Source of the DNA: Candidatus Nomurabacteria bacterium
Lineage (GTDB): Bacteria > Patescibacteriota > Saccharimonadia > Saccharimonadales > Saccharimonadaceae
NCBI GenBank assembly: GCA_031255735.1
Contig: JAIRRY010000010.1
Coordinates: 1 to 32,340 of the forward strand
Direction of reading: 5' to 3'
DNA length: 32,340 bases
A program made the translations under genes and the position numbers. Positions 14,133-21,007 of this stretch are shown here, one piece after another. The notes beneath the pieces were generated by a model. It was given only the letters and a program-made list of their open reading frames with translations, ran no database searches and was not told the origin of the DNA. Every line of letters begins with the position of its first letter. The first letter of the stretch is position 1.

Positions 14133-15617
14133 CTAAGAAAGTGTCGTAGGTGTTGGAGCTACCGTTTGTGGTTGCTCAGTTGGTATAGTAGGCGTGTTCG
14201 GAACTATTGGCGCAGGAGCAGGAGCGGATGCATCAACTGCTGGTTGCGGTGTAGGTGCAGGATAGTAGTTTGAGTTAGTTGGTGTAGCTGGCCTGGCAGA
14301 AGCTGATGCGGCAGGTGTGGGCGCGGTTGACTCCGTGGTTGGTAGTGTGGGAGTAGGTGCGGCAGGTGTTGGTTGCGGCGTAGGTGCAGGAGGGTTGCCA
14401 AACGGATCAAACTGTTCAATGGCACCAGTTCTTATGGCCTCGGCATGGGTTTCTTCGGCTCTAATCTTTTCAGCCTCGGTGTTGTCTAAACGTGGTACAG
14501 ATATGAAGAATGTGCTACCTTTACCATATTCACTTTCTGCCCACATACGACCACCCACTTCTTCAACGTGCCGCTTACTGATATAAAGCCCCAGACCAGT
14601 GCCACCAATCTCGCGGGTATCGGTGCTATCTACACGATAGAATTTTTGGAATAAGTGTGATAGGTCTTCAGGTGCGATGCCGATGCCGCTGTCTTTCACC
14701 GACACCACCACATTTGCGCTGTCGGCAGTTACATTAACTTCAACTGACCCACTAGGTGTGTATTTGGCGGCGTTTTCTATTAGGTTATCAAGTGCTTCAC
14801 GCAAGAAGTCTTGGTCAACTTGAGCGTATAAAATTGGCGCCAGTGTGAGCTCACCACGCACCACTTGGTCGGGTATAAAAACATACTGTAAGCCTTTTTT
14901 TGCCATGCGCCCTTGTTGGCCGTCAAAAACTGTGCGAGCTAGTGCCGTAATGTCAGTTAGCTTGGGGTCGATTTTGAAGCGTTTGTCGTCGAGTTTGGTG
15001 GTGTCGAGCAAGTCTTGAAATAAACGCCCTAGGTGCTGAGCGGCTTCATGCGCTTTACTGATGTAGGTTTGAGCGCGGGCGTCAATGGTGGCAGTTTCGG
15101 GGTTCAGGGCTAGCCCCAAATAACCCTCAATTGAAGCCACTGGCGTGCGCATTTCATGGCTAGCAGTAGAAACAAACTCGGTGCGTTCGCGCTCTTCTTT
15201 TAACTCGGCGTCAATGTCGCGGGCGGTTACTACAATATCACTGCCACTTGGTATAACTGATAAGAACACGGGCACTTTTTTATTGCTATGCTTAGTAAAA
15301 ACCATAAGATCTTTCGATTCGACAGGCTGGTTACTGGTTTTCACTTGTAAAACCGGGCATTTAATGTCGGTGAGTGGCTGACCAGTTGAATCTAGCAGGT
15401 TCAGGACCGATTTATAGTTAAGCCCGGTGGCGTCTTCGGCTCCCCAGCCTGCAATATTCAGCATGGCGGGGTTGGCCAATGCGATATTTAGGCTGTCATC
15501 AATCACCATCACGCCGTCGCTGATAGAACGAATAGCTGTTTCGTAAGCGTGCGCTTGTGCTGCTTGATTCACATCGCTTGTTTGTTGTTCTGCTGTTTTT
15601 TTGCCGAATAATGTCAT
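14133..15617 (-). CDS. Soluble PAS-domain sensor histidine kinase
   Basis: 494 residues, no membrane segment. A PAS domain spans about residues 22-135 (AIRSISDGVMVIDDSLNIALANPAML). Then come the HisKA domain with the phospho-acceptor His near 153 (FVSTASHEMRTPVASIEGYL), and the HATPase domain with N box NLIENAAKYTPSG, DSGIGI and GGTGLGLYISKRH. The last about 100 residues are Pro/Thr/Ala-rich, like the tail of the regulator encoded next. The protein senses a cytoplasmic signal by inference. A TGATATAAT promoter (15641-15649) and a GGTGGGA ribosome binding site precede the ATG. The downstream regulator starts 49 bp after its stop. Confidence 0.95.
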   Translation of the reverse strand: MTLFGKKTAEQQTSDVNQAAQAHAYETAIRSISDGVMVIDDSLNIALANPAMLNIAGWGAEDATGLNYKSVLNLLDSTGQPLTDIKCPVLQVKTSNQPVESKDLMVFTKHSNKKVPVFLSVIPSGSDIVVTARDIDAELKEERERTEFVSTASHEMRTPVASIEGYLGLALNPETATIDARAQTYISKAHEAAQHLGRLFQDLLDTTKLDDKRFKIDPKLTDITALARTVFDGQQGRMAKKGLQYVFIPDQVVRGELTLAPILYAQVDQDFLREALDNLIENAAKYTPSGSVEVNVTADSANVVVSVKDSGIGIAPEDLSHLFQKFYRVDSTDTREIGGTGLGLYISKRHVEEVGGRMWAESEYGKGSTFFISVPRLDNTEAEKIRAEETHAEAIRTGAIEQFDPFGNPPAPTPQPTPAAPTPTLPTTESTAPTPAASASARPATPTNSNYYPAPTPQPAVDASAPAPAPIVPNTPTIPTEQPQTVAPTPTTLS

Positions 15618-15640
15618 AGTCCCACCGTGCGTATTGAGTA

Positions 15641-15669
15641 ATTATATCATGTTGCCGTAGCGCTATAAA
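15641..15669 (-). promoter_or_regulatory. Promoter of the kinase/regulator/pseudouridine synthase operon
   Basis: Minus strand TTTATA, 17-nt spacer, TATAAT with TGA extension. The -10 ends 23 nt before the ATG, so this gene has a short leader with a ribosome binding site. Confidence 0.6.
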
Positions 15670-15741
15670 TGCCGTAATAAACTTAGTTTAGTCTTCTGCT
15701 CACGAGAAGGCTTTAAGAGTGTATACAATCAATATGTATGC

Positions 15742-16053
15742 TTATACTACGCTATCTATATTAGCCAACATGATATTTATGCGGTCGGTGGTGATCTCGT
15801 GAAAAGCGGCTATATGCTCCTCTAGCCAGTGTTGTACTATGTTTGAAGAGAATTCGTGTTTATCAACCAAAGCCAGATATTTCGCCAGTAAGTCTGCGTC
15901 GTAATTATACTCAATCTCAATGCGAATTTCGGCGTCAATTTGCTCGGCTATCTTTTTATTAACCGTATCTAGTAGCGACTGCAAAGCTTCAGTGTCATAC
16001 CTAAAGCCAATTCCTTCTAATTGTTGAGTGGTAATATATTGTTTAACCTTCAT
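15742..16053 (-). CDS. Small acidic helical protein (possibly DUF5663-like)
   Basis: 103 residues, no membrane segment, mostly helical by composition: YITTQQLEGIGFRYD, then LLDTVNKKIAEQIDAEIRIEIE and LVDKHEFSSNIVQHWLEEHI. The pattern of a short domain starting with an I-T-x-x-x-L element and ending with a long helix resembles DUF5663 proteins of CPR bacteria, but this is a weak resemblance. A GAGAG ribosome binding site precedes the ATG. It starts 13 bp after the stop of the repeat protein at 16067 and should be its operon partner. Confidence 0.6.
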   Translation of the reverse strand: MKVKQYITTQQLEGIGFRYDTEALQSLLDTVNKKIAEQIDAEIRIEIEYNYDADLLAKYLALVDKHEFSSNIVQHWLEEHIAAFHEITTDRINIMLANIDSVV

Positions 16054-16066
16054 TTGGCTCTCTTTC

Positions 16067-17593
16067 TTACTCGTCGTCTAATTTGACGATTACTATATCT
16101 GGATTGTTGCTGATTATCTCGCCCACCTTTGCGTCTTTAGCAATATATAGAGATGTTAGGGAATTGTTATTGGCTATACTATTCACCTTTGCACCTTTCC
16201 CGATGGTTAGAGACGTTAGGGAGTCGTTGTCGCTTACGTTGTTTACCTTTGCACCTTTCCCGATGGTTAGAGACGTTAGGGATTCGTTATTATTAGCAAA
16301 GAGATAATCGAGTGCGCGTATTCCCTCTTTCACTAATATACTCAATCCAGTCTGCCGCTGTTTCTCATCTGTTTCAACACATAGCACAGCCAACACCTCG
16401 CCAGTTTCTTGATCTATCATTTCGTAAACACCTTCAGTCTGCTCGATGGTGTATCGTGTCTTTTCTTCCGATTTAAGGCTAAGGTCGACTAACTGGCCAC
16501 CGTTTCTTTTGACATAAAACATCGGCGACAATCTATAGTATTCATTTTCTGGCAGGCTTGTTACCTCACCAGCTGCAATCTTTTCATACCAGCCGTAATA
16601 AACATTATCTTTTTCTATATAATATCGGTGTATCCCACCATTATTATCGGTTACGTAATTATTAGCAAGATTGACGCCACCGGCCTTCATCAAGTCCTTT
16701 CTGCCAACTAGGCTATAAACAGCTAATCGTAGCTCGCTAGTCAGGTTGTCTAAATTATTGCTCAACGTTGCGTCTGGGCTATTAACCGTGTGATTGTAGC
16801 GGTTCTTAATTGATACGTGGTTATTACTCTGCCTACCAATTTGCACCGACATCGACGACCTACCGTAGGGGTCTTCGCGTTCTGGCTTCAAATCTTGTAA
16901 ATTGTAAGTGTCTGAATCTTGATCGTAGCGGTTGATTGTTCTTAAGTATTGTTGCCACTCTTCGGTTAAATTCTGCGCCGTTAGCTCATCGGCTGGTGGT
17001 ATATTGTCGGCATTTTGGTGGCGCAACCACAAGATGTGATACGCCTTAAGGCGGCCTTCTGGGTCGTTAAAGGTGCAAATCCGCTCACCGTGCCGGTAGT
17101 CGGTTTTGAAGCGCTTCATCTCCTTAGCTGAGTCAAACGGCCCAAGCAGCTCATAGCCGACATTTCTGGCTAACTCATAAGGATTCTTGGGAATTTGTTC
17201 AGCTTCTGCATTTTTATCGCTATAAAAATCCCGTAAAGTGGAACGAATATAGTCCATATTATCCAGTAAAGTCTCGGTAGCGTCGTGTTTAACGGGTATA
17301 AGCTCTTGCATCTTTTCCGCAAAACCATCAACCGCTAAAAATTCTGTCAAGCTGCCGCGTACCTCTTTGACAAAACCTTCCCCGAAACGTTTTTTAAACC
17401 TCTTGTAATTTGTGTCGTAAACTTGTTGTTCAGGTGTTAAGTCTGCCAAAGCTTCCATGGGTTGGGTTTGCGGTAACTCTGTGGAATTCTCGTGTCCCCC
17501 CCCCTGACTACTTGTTGTTAAACTATCAGGCCATTCAGGCAGCGCGCTGCGGTTACTTTCTTCTGAATTATACATCATTTCTGGACCTATCAT
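16067..17593 (-). CDS. Large repeat protein with LRR-like C-terminus and G9 tract
   Basis: 508 residues, no obvious signal peptide or membrane segment. The N-terminal 35 residues are polar; residues about 50-330 are helical and charged with no family recognised. Residues about 340-430 look like a beta-rich domain (YRLSPMFYVKRNGGQLVDLSLKS). The C-terminus has three 20-residue repeats built on SLTSLTIGKGAKVN, resembling the leucine-rich repeats of BspA/Treponema type. Two repeat units are nearly identical in DNA (16185-16229 and 16245-16289). A run of nine G on the coding strand (17496-17504) encodes GGG near residue 31 and could switch the gene off by slippage. The first ATG at 17593 lies 9 nt after an extended -10; in-frame ATGs at 17578 and 17575 are alternatives. 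Confidence 0.75.
   Translation of the reverse strand: MIGPEMMYNSEESNRSALPEWPDSLTTSSQGGGHENSTELPQTQPMEALADLTPEQQVYDTNYKRFKKRFGEGFVKEVRGSLTEFLAVDGFAEKMQELIPVKHDATETLLDNMDYIRSTLRDFYSDKNAEAEQIPKNPYELARNVGYELLGPFDSAKEMKRFKTDYRHGERICTFNDPEGRLKAYHILWLRHQNADNIPPADELTAQNLTEEWQQYLRTINRYDQDSDTYNLQDLKPEREDPYGRSSMSVQIGRQSNNHVSIKNRYNHTVNSPDATLSNNLDNLTSELRLAVYSLVGRKDLMKAGGVNLANNYVTDNNGGIHRYYIEKDNVYYGWYEKIAAGEVTSLPENEYYRLSPMFYVKRNGGQLVDLSLKSEEKTRYTIEQTEGVYEMIDQETGEVLAVLCVETDEKQRQTGLSILVKEGIRALDYLFANNNESLTSLTIGKGAKVNNVSDNDSLTSLTIGKGAKVNSIANNNSLTSLYIAKDAKVGEIISNNPDIVIVKLDDE
16185..16289. repeat. 60-bp tandem coding repeat
   Basis: Units 16185-16229 and 16245-16289 are offset by 60 bp and differ at only one or two positions over 45 bp; a third, diverged unit lies at about 16125-16169. 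They encode the SLTSLTIGKGAKVN repeats. Confidence 0.9.
17496..17504. repeat. Homopolymer tract C9 (G9 on the coding strand)
   Basis: Nine consecutive C on the plus strand, the longest G/C homopolymer I noticed in the window, about 30 codons after the start of the repeat-protein gene. Gain or loss of one base would frameshift the gene almost at once. Confidence 0.9.
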
Positions 17594-17602
17594 AGTATGG
17601 AC

Positions 17603-17611
17603 ATTATATCA
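17603..17611 (-). promoter_or_regulatory. Extended -10 promoter of the repeat-protein operon
   Basis: Minus strand TGATATAAT ending 9 nt before the ATG at 17593. The upstream 25 bp (AAAATGGAAACTATGATATA) are nearly repeated ahead of the Nudix gene at 18578-18600. Confidence 0.6.
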
Positions 17612-17656
17612 TAGTTTCCATTTTGTGAGAAACAGGACGGGTTTTACCTTATTTAT

Positions 17657-18047
17657 CTATTGTAATAATTCCGCCAACTCTTTCGCCGTTTTAATATTAG
17701 CACGATATAGGCAGTCTCGACATTTCTCAGTTGCATCAGGTCCGAGCGAATAAATTGGTTTACCAAGCGCCGCCGCATAGCCGATTTCAAGAGTTACACT
17801 ATTGCCAACATAACCATCTTTATCAAAAACAAAAACCACATCGGCCATACGGATTTTATAAAAATGGTCATGAGTTAGCCCAAGACAAATAAACTTCTGA
17901 TATTCTGGCGACAAAGCCTCCCATTCTCCGTCTTTTGCTCTATGAAGATATGGCTCATAAACTACCCCCCGATTTTTTCAATTCAGCCGCGAATTTTCGA
18001 ATTTCAGGTTTAAATCTCGTACTTCCGCATAAGACAACTGTTTTCAT
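17657..18047 (-). pseudogene. Nucleoside 2-deoxyribosyltransferase-like gene, frameshifted
   Basis: The frame beginning at the ATG at 18047 gives MKTVVLCGSTRFKPEIRKF, a typical N-terminus of the nucleoside deoxyribosyltransferase/DUF4406 fold, but stops after about 30 codons. A second frame continues the same protein: YEPYLHRAKDGEWEALSPEY, then MADVVFVFDKDGYVGNSVTLEIGYAAALGKPIYSLG, which is the family's conserved C-terminal half with the GNS..EIGYA motif. Loss of one base in the G6 run (17965-17970) or the adjacent A6 run joins them into one protein of about 129 residues. It may be a true pseudogene, a slippage switch or a sequencing error. The start overlaps the Nudix stop as ATGA, has a GAGAGGAAG ribosome binding site, and so is translationally coupled to the Nudix gene; both would act in nucleotide metabolism. 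Confidence 0.8.
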
Positions 18048-18544
18048 TTTTCTTCCTCTCCTTCTATCATCAATGATATGCCAATTTTATCAAAAATATG
18101 CTTCCATACAGGCTCTAGGCCCGGATCTGCTTCCCATTCTTGTTCTGTCATCTCTTTATTCTCGTAGCGCTGCGTTTTTTCCAGCAAATGCCTTAAAATG
18201 CCGGCATCAGTCCAGTGATACGTTTTCACTTCGTCCTCGGACTGCTCGATCTCGCCGGTGGTATTCATTTTATAAACTTTCCAATGGTGCCACGAGCCGT
18301 CAACGCGCCGGCAAGGGTTATTAATCTTCTCATCCAGCATCAGTGTGCATGACAAAGCGCGCAGCCCAACCTCCTCTCTTAGCTCACGAACAGTAGCCTC
18401 TTCAAAACTAGGGTCGCCATCTACATGGCCAGCTGGCGCAGCCCAACCAAAAGGCGGTTTCTTGCGCTCTATCAGCAAGATTTCCCGATCCTCATTGAAT
18501 ACAATCATACCTACGCTCGTGTGATCGCATACTTTTTCACTCAT
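18044..18544 (-). CDS. Nudix hydrolase
   Basis: 166 residues. The Nudix box is GHVDGDPSFEEATVREL followed by REEVGL; the catalytic REUxEExGU core is intact, while the first Glu of the classic box is Pro. Upstream VGMIVFNEDREILLIERKKPP is the usual first strand pair. The protein would hydrolyse a nucleoside diphosphate linked to another moiety; the substrate cannot be read from the sequence. The C-terminal 50 residues are acidic. Its stop overlaps the start of the deoxyribosyltransferase-like gene by 4 nt. An AGGAG box sits 16 nt before the ATG, farther than usual, and a TGATACAAT promoter lies at 18578-18586. Confidence 0.9.
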   Translation of the reverse strand: MSEKVCDHTSVGMIVFNEDREILLIERKKPPFGWAAPAGHVDGDPSFEEATVRELREEVGLRALSCTLMLDEKINNPCRRVDGSWHHWKVYKMNTTGEIEQSEDEVKTYHWTDAGILRHLLEKTQRYENKEMTEQEWEADPGLEPVWKHIFDKIGISLMIEGEEEK

Positions 18545-18577
18545 TTTACTAAACTTCTAGCTCCTGATAATAACAGT

Positions 18578-18586
18578 ATTGTATCA
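18578..18586 (-). promoter_or_regulatory. Extended -10 promoter of the Nudix gene
   Basis: Minus strand TGATACAAT, 33 nt before the ATG. It belongs to a segment nearly identical to the promoter region at 17603-17630. Confidence 0.55.
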
Positions 18587-18707
18587 TAGTTTTCATTTTG
18601 TTAGAGACGGCGCAGTTACTAAGGTGTACTTGAAAGACAACTACCCTGGGTGGGAAAATCCATTGATGTATTGGTAACCCACAAAACAAGTTAAGTCATT
18701 TGGAAAC

Positions 18708-18736
18708 CCGTCTTCGAGACGGACTTTCTGTTTTTT
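18708..18736 (+). terminator. Terminator-like hairpin in relic region
   Basis: CCGTCT-TCG-AGACGG stem followed, after 8 nt, by six T. It would end transcription coming from the left on the plus strand. Confidence 0.4.
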
Positions 18737-18840
18737 AAAACCGAAAACTACAAAAGTAGACAAGCTTGATAAGACGTACTCTGTTATTACAAACCAAAAA
18801 ATCGCCGAAAATGACGACAGATTGGAGCTATGTTCACAAA

Positions 18841-18858
18841 TGGTGACCCCTGCGGGAG
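18841..18858. repeat. Partial copy of the tRNA-Glu 3' end
   Basis: TGGTGACCCCTGCGGGAG is identical to 18954-18971, the CCA end and T-arm side of tRNA-Glu, 113 bp away. Such copies mark attachment sites of elements that integrate in tRNA genes. Confidence 0.6.
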
Positions 18859-18918
18859 GGTTGCTAGCGCAACGCTTCGCCCGCACCCGCTTCGCGGTTT
18901 CGTTCCTGCGAAACTTCC

Positions 18919-18953
18919 AACTAAAAACACCACCGAAAGGTGGTATCTTTAGT
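18919..18953 (-). terminator. Terminator of tRNA-Glu
   Basis: Minus strand: ACCACC-TTTC-GGTGGT stem with an outer AACTAAA/TTTTAGTT helix, directly after the tRNA CCA; GTTTTT follows the inner stem. Confidence 0.8.
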
Positions 18954-19030
18954 TGGTGACCCCTGCGGGAGTCGAACCCGCGATTTTCTGGATGAGAACC
19001 AGACGTCCTGGACCACTAGACGAAGGGGCC
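18954..19030 (-). tRNA. tRNA-Glu (anticodon CTC)
   Basis: A cloverleaf fits: acceptor GGCCCCT/AGGGGTC, D-arm with TAGTGGTCCAGGA, anticodon stem TCTGG/CCAGA with loop TTCTCAT giving anticodon CTC, T-arm CGCGG-GTTCGAC-CCGC, and an encoded CCA. It lies 38 bp after the receiver-only regulator gene on the same strand and about 3 kb from gltX. Confidence 0.96.
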
Positions 19031-19068
19031 ATCCCTGTAATCTTAGCAAAAACGCTTCAATCTGTAAA

Positions 19069-19440
19069 CTAAGACAGGTTCTTTAGTATAGAGATCAACT
19101 TACTGGGCGTGATGTCGGCCTTAATAAGATAGGCATCTACCTTGCGCTCTAGGCCAGCGCGAGCCGAATCGTCTTGCTGGAAGTTGGTTAGAATAATAAC
19201 CTTGGTAGCGGCGCTGATGGGGTTTTCTTTGGCGCGTAACACCGATAGCACTTCATCACCCTTTTTATTAGGTAACATTAGATCGAGCAGTATGAAATCG
19301 TAGCGTGTAGTGTAGGCCTCTTGCAAACCTTCGTCGCCGTCGGTTTTCAGCACAAAGGTGTAGCCAGCTTTTTCAAGTGCACGCTGATACATCTCTCCTA
19401 TTAGCCTGTCATCTTCTATACATAAAATTTTTTTAGTCAT
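19069..19440 (-). CDS. Receiver-only response regulator
   Basis: 123 residues, only a receiver domain: acidic pair D10-D11, phospho-acceptor D53 in FILLDLMLPNKKGD, Thr in VIILTNF, Lys in AYLIKAD. With no output domain it should act by protein contact or as a phosphate relay, like CheY or Spo0F. It starts 7 bp after the stop of the membrane kinase gene (AGGACTC box ahead of the ATG), so the pair is cognate by position. Confidence 0.93.
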   Translation of the reverse strand: MTKKILCIEDDRLIGEMYQRALEKAGYTFVLKTDGDEGLQEAYTTRYDFILLDLMLPNKKGDEVLSVLRAKENPISAATKVIILTNFQQDDSARAGLERKVDAYLIKADITPSKLISILKNLS

Positions 19441-19447
19441 CTGAGTC

Positions 19448-21007
19448 CTATTTTAACATACCGTGGTTTTGAATGCGCGGCGTGTTTTCAGACATCGCGG
19501 CGCTATTTTGAGCAGTACCGTTTAGCAACTTGTCTTTGATTGAAACGTAAGTTGGCAATGTAACGGTAAACGTTGAACCCTCGCCTTCTTGGCTACGCAC
19601 CGACAGCTCGCCGCCGTGTTGTTCCACGATGGCTTTGCTAACATATAACCCAATACCTGTGCCAATTGCCGAGCCACGCGAGCGGTGTGAGCGGTAGAAT
19701 TTTCTAAATAGGTTACTTACCACGTTAGCTGGCATCCCAATGCCGTGGTCGATAATATCTACTACTACGTAGTTATCGTGAGCCCAGGCGTTCACTTCTA
19801 TTGAGCCACCTTCGCGGCTATATTTTATGGCGTTGTCGATGAGATTAGTGAATACTTCGCCCATGCCTGAAATGTCGGCTGCAACAGCTGGCAGGTCGTC
19901 GGGCACGTGGATGCTCAGAAGCCGCCCCTGTGAGCTGGCGCGCAATGTTACATCGTCTATGATGCTGTGGAATATAGCAGACAGGGTTTGCTCTTCAAGG
20001 TTTGTATTAAGGTGGCGCTGGTCGTAGCGTGAGGTGTTAAGAATATTACTAATATAGCTGCTAAGGCGGTTAGCTGAAACCGAGAGGCGGTCGAAAAGCT
20101 GTTTTGTGTCTGGGGTGATATCTTTACCCATGTCGTTGATTAGGATGTCTAGGTAGCCGCGGATAACCGTAACTGGCCCGCGTAGTTCGTGAGCGGCAAA
20201 GGCAATCAGGTTTAGATCGTCTTCATCGCGGCCGTATTGCGGAGTGCGGTCGATAATAGCCAGTACGATTTCTGCCTCTTCGCCTTGTGCATAGTTAGCT
20301 ATAACGTCGTAATAGCGGCGTTCGCGCTCTTCGCTATCGTCGGGCAGGTTGGGTATGCGCTGCCAAACTTTAGTTGCTTTAATAACGTTTTTACTTGTGC
20401 GCTCTACCCAATCACTCACGCTGTCGCGTTCATTAAATAGCAGGTCGAGGGCTTGCTCGTTATTAAAGCCGTTTCGGATTGGTGCAGCTGTGTTGCGGTA
20501 AATCACGCGGCGTTGCTTGTCGAGCATAACTATGCCGACATCGGTGATATTCAATGCATTTACTACGTAGTTGTCGGCTTGTTCATTAACATTTTCTGCC
20601 GCAGACGCCAAAGTGGCGGCAGTTGAAGCGCTGTTGATGCTCTGTATATAGCTGGCTATTGCGGTGAGCCCGCTATGCTCATCCCATCTATGGCGTGGTA
20701 TCTCGGCCATAGCGTCTTTACCCGCTACCAGGTGACTTATAAACTTAATTAAGCGTTTTTGGGGTTGTAGCACTAAACATATCACCAGAGCCTGAACTAG
20801 CAGTTCTAGCACGATAATTACTACGATGCCCACAAAAACCGTTTGCGCATCTTTGGCGAGTATCATAAAGCCTGCCGCAGTTAGCGCCACAAATAGCTGC
20901 CCCGCTACGAATAAGTTAACTGCCCGGCTAGAGAATTCCCCCCAATAACCCTGAATTTTGGATTCGGGCGTTTGAATAAGTTTTTTACGCTTTCCGCCTA
21001 TTGCCAT
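19448..21007 (-). CDS. Membrane sensor histidine kinase
   Basis: 519 residues. Two membrane helices (about residues 30-50 and 56-78) have almost no loop between them, so there is no extracellular sensor domain. A linker and a PAS-like domain follow (about 150-240, VVNALNITDVGIVMLDKQRRVIYRN). The HisKA domain has its His near 272 (FAAHELRGPVTVIRGYLDIL) and the HATPase has NLIDNAIKYSREGG, DHGIGMP and GTGIGLYVSKAIVEQHGG. The signal may be sensed in the membrane or cytoplasm. The start overlaps the end of the DUF3048 gene by 10 bp, and the receiver-only regulator follows; all three form one operon. Confidence 0.95.
   Translation of the reverse strand: MAIGGKRKKLIQTPESKIQGYWGEFSSRAVNLFVAGQLFVALTAAGFMILAKDAQTVFVGIVVIIVLELLVQALVICLVLQPQKRLIKFISHLVAGKDAMAEIPRHRWDEHSGLTAIASYIQSINSASTAATLASAAENVNEQADNYVVNALNITDVGIVMLDKQRRVIYRNTAAPIRNGFNNEQALDLLFNERDSVSDWVERTSKNVIKATKVWQRIPNLPDDSEERERRYYDVIANYAQGEEAEIVLAIIDRTPQYGRDEDDLNLIAFAAHELRGPVTVIRGYLDILINDMGKDITPDTKQLFDRLSVSANRLSSYISNILNTSRYDQRHLNTNLEEQTLSAIFHSIIDDVTLRASSQGRLLSIHVPDDLPAVAADISGMGEVFTNLIDNAIKYSREGGSIEVNAWAHDNYVVVDIIDHGIGMPANVVSNLFRKFYRSHRSRGSAIGTGIGLYVSKAIVEQHGGELSVRSQEGEGSTFTVTLPTYVSIKDKLLNGTAQNSAAMSENTPRIQNHGMLK

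Larger units (their letters stand above)
18600..18953. other. Gene-poor relic region next to tRNA-Glu
   Basis: No intact gene. On the plus strand an open stretch ends DNYPGWENPLMYW-stop at about 18678 and is followed by a terminator-like hairpin, which looks like the tail of a decayed gene. An 18-bp copy of the tRNA 3' end lies at 18841-18858, followed by small hairpins (GTTGC/GCAAC, GTTTCG/CGAAAC). A minus-strand 81-codon frame (18641-18886) runs through all these elements and is not believed. Confidence 0.5.

Noticed and set aside
16185-16289. CRISPR-like regular repeat
   Set aside because: The 60-bp period is coding, in frame and encodes protein repeats; there are no unique spacers.
18641-18886. 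81-codon minus-strand frame beside tRNA-Glu
   Set aside because: It runs through a terminator hairpin and a tRNA-end copy, and has no convincing start signals.
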